The notes under the pieces are model-generated. The model worked only from the letters and a program-made list of their open reading frames with translations. It was not told where the DNA came from and did no database searches. DNA of 64,000 nucleotides from Struthio camelus. Lineage: Eukaryota > Chordata > Aves > Struthioniformes > Struthionidae. The DNA is taken from NCBI RefSeq assembly GCF_040807025.1, contig NC_090942.1, positions 200,810,747 to 200,874,746 of the forward strand, written 5' to 3'. The position numbers and the translations under genes were made by a program. Positions 60,701 through 64,000 of the stretch are shown piece after piece (position 1 is the first letter of the stretch; every line of letters begins with the position of its first letter).

Positions 60701-63700
60701 GCTCAGACTCTTAGTTCTTGCGTAAGACTCCTAAGCTTGCTTGCATGAGTTCAAGTTCTTAACCTATGTAGCTGCAAAGAAAAAACTGTAAATACGGTAC
60801 AAACAAGCTCTAATCCAATGGTAAATAGGAAGCAATCAACACTTATTCCTTAAAATATTGTCATTTGTAAATCTTAAAATATTGTGATTTTATTTTTTGG
60901 CACCTGACATATGATTTGTGAATACTTGGGCAAGGTGAGGCTGCTGTAGAGACCGTGCGAGCAGTACCTTGGCAATCCTATGGTATAATCCCACTCATCG
61001 CCACTGCAGTATTTGCAGCGCTGTAAACATTACTCCAGCTCGTACTCACTAATGCTGTCACCTGTCCACAGTTATAATCAGTTCCCAAAACAGGCACCAG
61101 ACTGAGACAAGTGGAGTCCTGCTGGAGGACCAGCAAGAATGATGTACCCAACTGATGTGTGCTATAGGATAAAAAGTGATCTGTAGACGGGAGAGCTGGT
61201 TCAGGCTGGGGAAAGGCATCTTAAAGATCATCCATAAATATGGGTGTAGGTAGACTCTGCGATACTACCCTTTTTCACTGTTGGCCATTCCCAAAAGATG
61301 AACACTCCTCAGTTTCTCTAAATTTCTTCACATTTGTTCCCAGGGGTTTTTACTTGGTGCAGCTGACTACCATCTCATTTCAGTTATTCCAGTCTCCAAG
61401 TTCGGCCAGTTCTTGCTCTACAGCACCCAGATCCTTCTATATACAGGCAAAGCATGTGCACATACCAGTCCCAAGATCCCACGATCTGCCTTTGCCCCGA
61501 TGAAATCCTGTCCCTGGAACAGCCCTTGAAGAGCAATATGAGTCATCTCATGCTGGCCCAAAGCCTGGCTTTTCACATGTACCGTACTGCATCCTATTTT
61601 CTACAAGCTACCTAATAATTTTTCACAAGGGCACTAAGCAAGATGCTCACAGAGATTAAATACTGTATTTCCTCATCAAAAAGATAGCAGGTTAATCTGG
61701 CAGGGCCTATCTTTTGTCGACTTATGTTGCTTTTTACTCTTGTTTCCATCCAGCTTTTTGGCTTTCATCATTCAGGACTTCATAATTTCTTCTGAGATTT
61801 TTTGTGCTAGTGAGCACAGCCTAATGGGCCTGTAGTTTTTTCAGTCTCCTACACCTCTTCTGATTATCCTCAGTTCACTCCCCCGTGATTGTATCTTCTG
61901 CAGATTTGTAGCTCTCAGTTGTTGCTGCCAGGCACAGTTAATTTGCCTTTATTATTTCTGTTATAATTTTTTTCTAATCTAAATATCTACAGATGACTGC
62001 CATCTGATCCAGCCTTCCAATAAGGCTTCCCTATACTCCAAAGCAAGTGTTAGCTTATCTATTAATCACTATTCTCCCATAATTAACAGTTTGTATTATA
62101 AATTGGAACACTATAAACAAGCACAGTATATTTTACACGTAATACAAATGTGGTATGTTATGCTTGATAGTGTGACTTATGAAATAAAATCCTTCTGGAG
62201 ATAGAAGAATGGAAATTATGCAGAAAAAAAATGATTCGTTCAGACTGCCAGCCATGCAGAAGTGTTTAGTGGCTTTAACATCTGATCTGGAACACTAGAC
62301 TTGCTGAACTTTAATGCAGCTTACTTTGCGGTGCTCTTTTGGATAAGATCTTACAAGGAAAGCTCCTGCATTTAAGGATCCTATACTTTTTTTTTTTTGA
62401 CAATAGGATTTAGTCATCCATCCTTTGGCAAAATACTCACTTCTCCCGTTATATGTTCTGCACACCTGCTCCAGCTGCCACCTTCCAGCCTAGGGATAAT
62501 TCAATAGCGCTTTATAATTACTGCTTTTAAAGTCCTTTGGAAGTTACAACTGCATAAATGTCAGCTGTATTCTGTAGCATAGCAGTTACAGGAACATCTT
62601 GGAAATCTACCCGGCTAGGGTATAGCCAGGGATTTGGATGAAAGCGTAGTGTGATTGCTTCGGGGAACAGTGAGATGAAGGCAAGTTATTTTGATTGATA
62701 GTTCACCATAATCATATTTTGAATTACAGATTAGTTTGCTCTGGTTTTGATTTGTCCATCCCTTTTAAGTATTTTCCCTGTAGCAGAGGAAACAATGTTA
62801 CCTTGAAATCCGCTGTGTTCAGAGGCGATGATGGCTCTCTGATGAGTGAGGCAGGAACAACACATAAGAATACAACATTTGCTTTTAGGTCTTACTTTTA
62901 AATAAACCATTTCAGAAGCCACAAGATGGAGCTAGCAGTCAGGGGAAGTAGGGCAGGACAAGAACAGGGAAATGACAACACCATCGCAGAATTAGAAGGG
63001 TTATTTAAACAAGGCTATTTTACGGAATAAATTCCTCCTCTCAGAGGATGCCATCGTGTTTCATGTTTTCCATAAACAGCGGAGCTGGATGTGGATGGAA
63101 ATTCCTGGCAGCGAGGCCAGGACCCTGGCGGGCAGAGCCCAGTGGCCCCATTGCGGCCACCCCGCCGGGACCACCCCACGTGCTGCCCCACTGCCCTGCT
63201 CCTGCCCCTGCAAAGGGGCTGCCACGCAGGGAAGGTGCCCTTCGCCGGGGAAGGGGCTTCTCCTCTCCCCAGCCCCGCGGAGAAGAGCAGTCTGCAGCCA
63301 CGTGCTGCTGGCCGCCTGGAGCCCCCTTGTCGCCCGGGGGCCAGTATCATACCAAGCAAGGGTTTTTATTCCTTCCTGGCAAACAGTGTAAAAATCTACA
63401 ATATTGACACAGCTTCTGCAAATTAAAACCCTATCGTCTTTTTTTTTCATGACCTAGTTGTCTTCATTATTTGATTGCAGCTCTGTAAAAGCTCCCTGCA
63501 AATTGCTTGCAATATTCATGCCATCCCTCCTGAGCGATGCTGATCTCCTGTGACCTCTCTCTTCTGTTTGTAGTAAAGGATTTTAATTAAAAACTCTTGC
63601 AACTGTTCCTTAAATAGTTTTCATGCTTCTGCACTGTACTTTAATAGCCTATTTTAGGATTCGGACCAGGATGCTGTAGGGCAATTGGCATTCCCTCAAA

Positions 63701-64000
63701 AATTTAGCTTTTACAAAAAGGCAAGCATTTCTGTTGTTTCCCCTAATTCATAACAACTGTTTAAAATCAAATGACATGGCAAATCTAATGATCTCCACGT
63801 CTTAATCCTTCATGCTTCTTTTCTTTAGGATTAATATTTGGCTGAGACTTTTTGGTTGCTTAGTCATTGCAAAACCGACCAAAATCCAATGTTTCTTTTA
63901 AGAAATGTGTTATTCCAAGTTTCGCAGTATCATCATGGGATTCTCAAGGAAAAATATAGGGACCCTCCTGAAAAGGCAGAACACTGTCTGCTGAGCAGGT
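57750..64000. other. Gene-free stretch with GC-rich patches to the window end
   Basis: No recognisable coding exon was found. GC-rich patches with more CpG than the surroundings lie at 58110-58230, 58500-58830, 59260-59780 and 63090-63350. Open frames within them (up to 179 residues) exist on both strands, as expected of GC-rich sequence, and show no family motif. AT-rich non-repetitive blocks at 59.8-60.5 and 63.4-64.0 kb could hold regulatory elements. Confidence 0.5.
58500..58830. promoter_or_regulatory. CpG-enriched orphan patch
   Basis: CpG density is raised ('ggcgccgtcggcgagcgccg', 'acgccggcgggg', 'cgctggccgtc') in a gene-free area. A donor-like 'gaaggcag|gtattt' lies at about 58829. 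It may be an orphan island, an alternative promoter of a lncRNA, or a decayed sequence. Confidence 0.25.

Overview
The window looks like nuclear DNA of a bird, or at least of a sauropsid. Genes are split by GT-AG introns, interspersed repeats are sparse, and one intron holds a 5'-truncated CR1 retroposon 3' end of avian type. Several ancient CORE/MIR-like SINE remnants resemble those of turtles, crocodilians and birds. No bacterial, viral or plasmid feature was seen.

Two protein-coding genes are well supported. They lie tail to tail: MTIF3 (mitochondrial translation initiation factor 3) on the plus strand, with coding exons at 16691-20157, and GTF3A (transcription factor IIIA, nine C2H2 zinc fingers) on the minus strand, with coding exons at 25089-20272. 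Both reading frames join exactly across their splice sites, to 274 and 354 residues. The pair is adjacent in the same tail-to-tail order in other vertebrates, including human. The MTIF3 3' UTR runs antisense through the last GTF3A coding exon.

Region by region: 1-7.9 kb is gene-free with SINE remnants. 7.9-13.7 kb is an unusual C/A-rich tandem-repeat domain. Inside it sit a polypurine tract and a CpG island with a splice donor at 9373/9374, probably the non-coding first exon of MTIF3. On the right of that island lies a minisatellite of about 38 monomers of about 90 bp, with a higher-order period of 554 bp. 13.7-16.7 kb is the remainder of the inferred MTIF3 intron 1. 16.7-20.5 kb is MTIF3 and 20.3-25.1 kb is GTF3A, followed by its CpG-island promoter to about 25.8 kb. 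From about 26 kb to 64 kb no coding exon could be supported; the stretch holds a 25-base poly-G run, a CA microsatellite, ancient repeats, GC-rich patches and AT-rich blocks that look like possible conserved non-coding elements. The neighbours expected from vertebrate synteny (LNX2 to the left, RASL11A to the right) were looked for and not found.

The most unusual feature is the 7.9-13.7 kb domain: two C/A-rich arrays with different monomers enclosing a CpG-island promoter. The larger array is CpG-bearing, has alternating purine-pyrimidine tracts, shows nested higher-order organisation, and has no stop codon in any plus-strand frame over about 3.6 kb.
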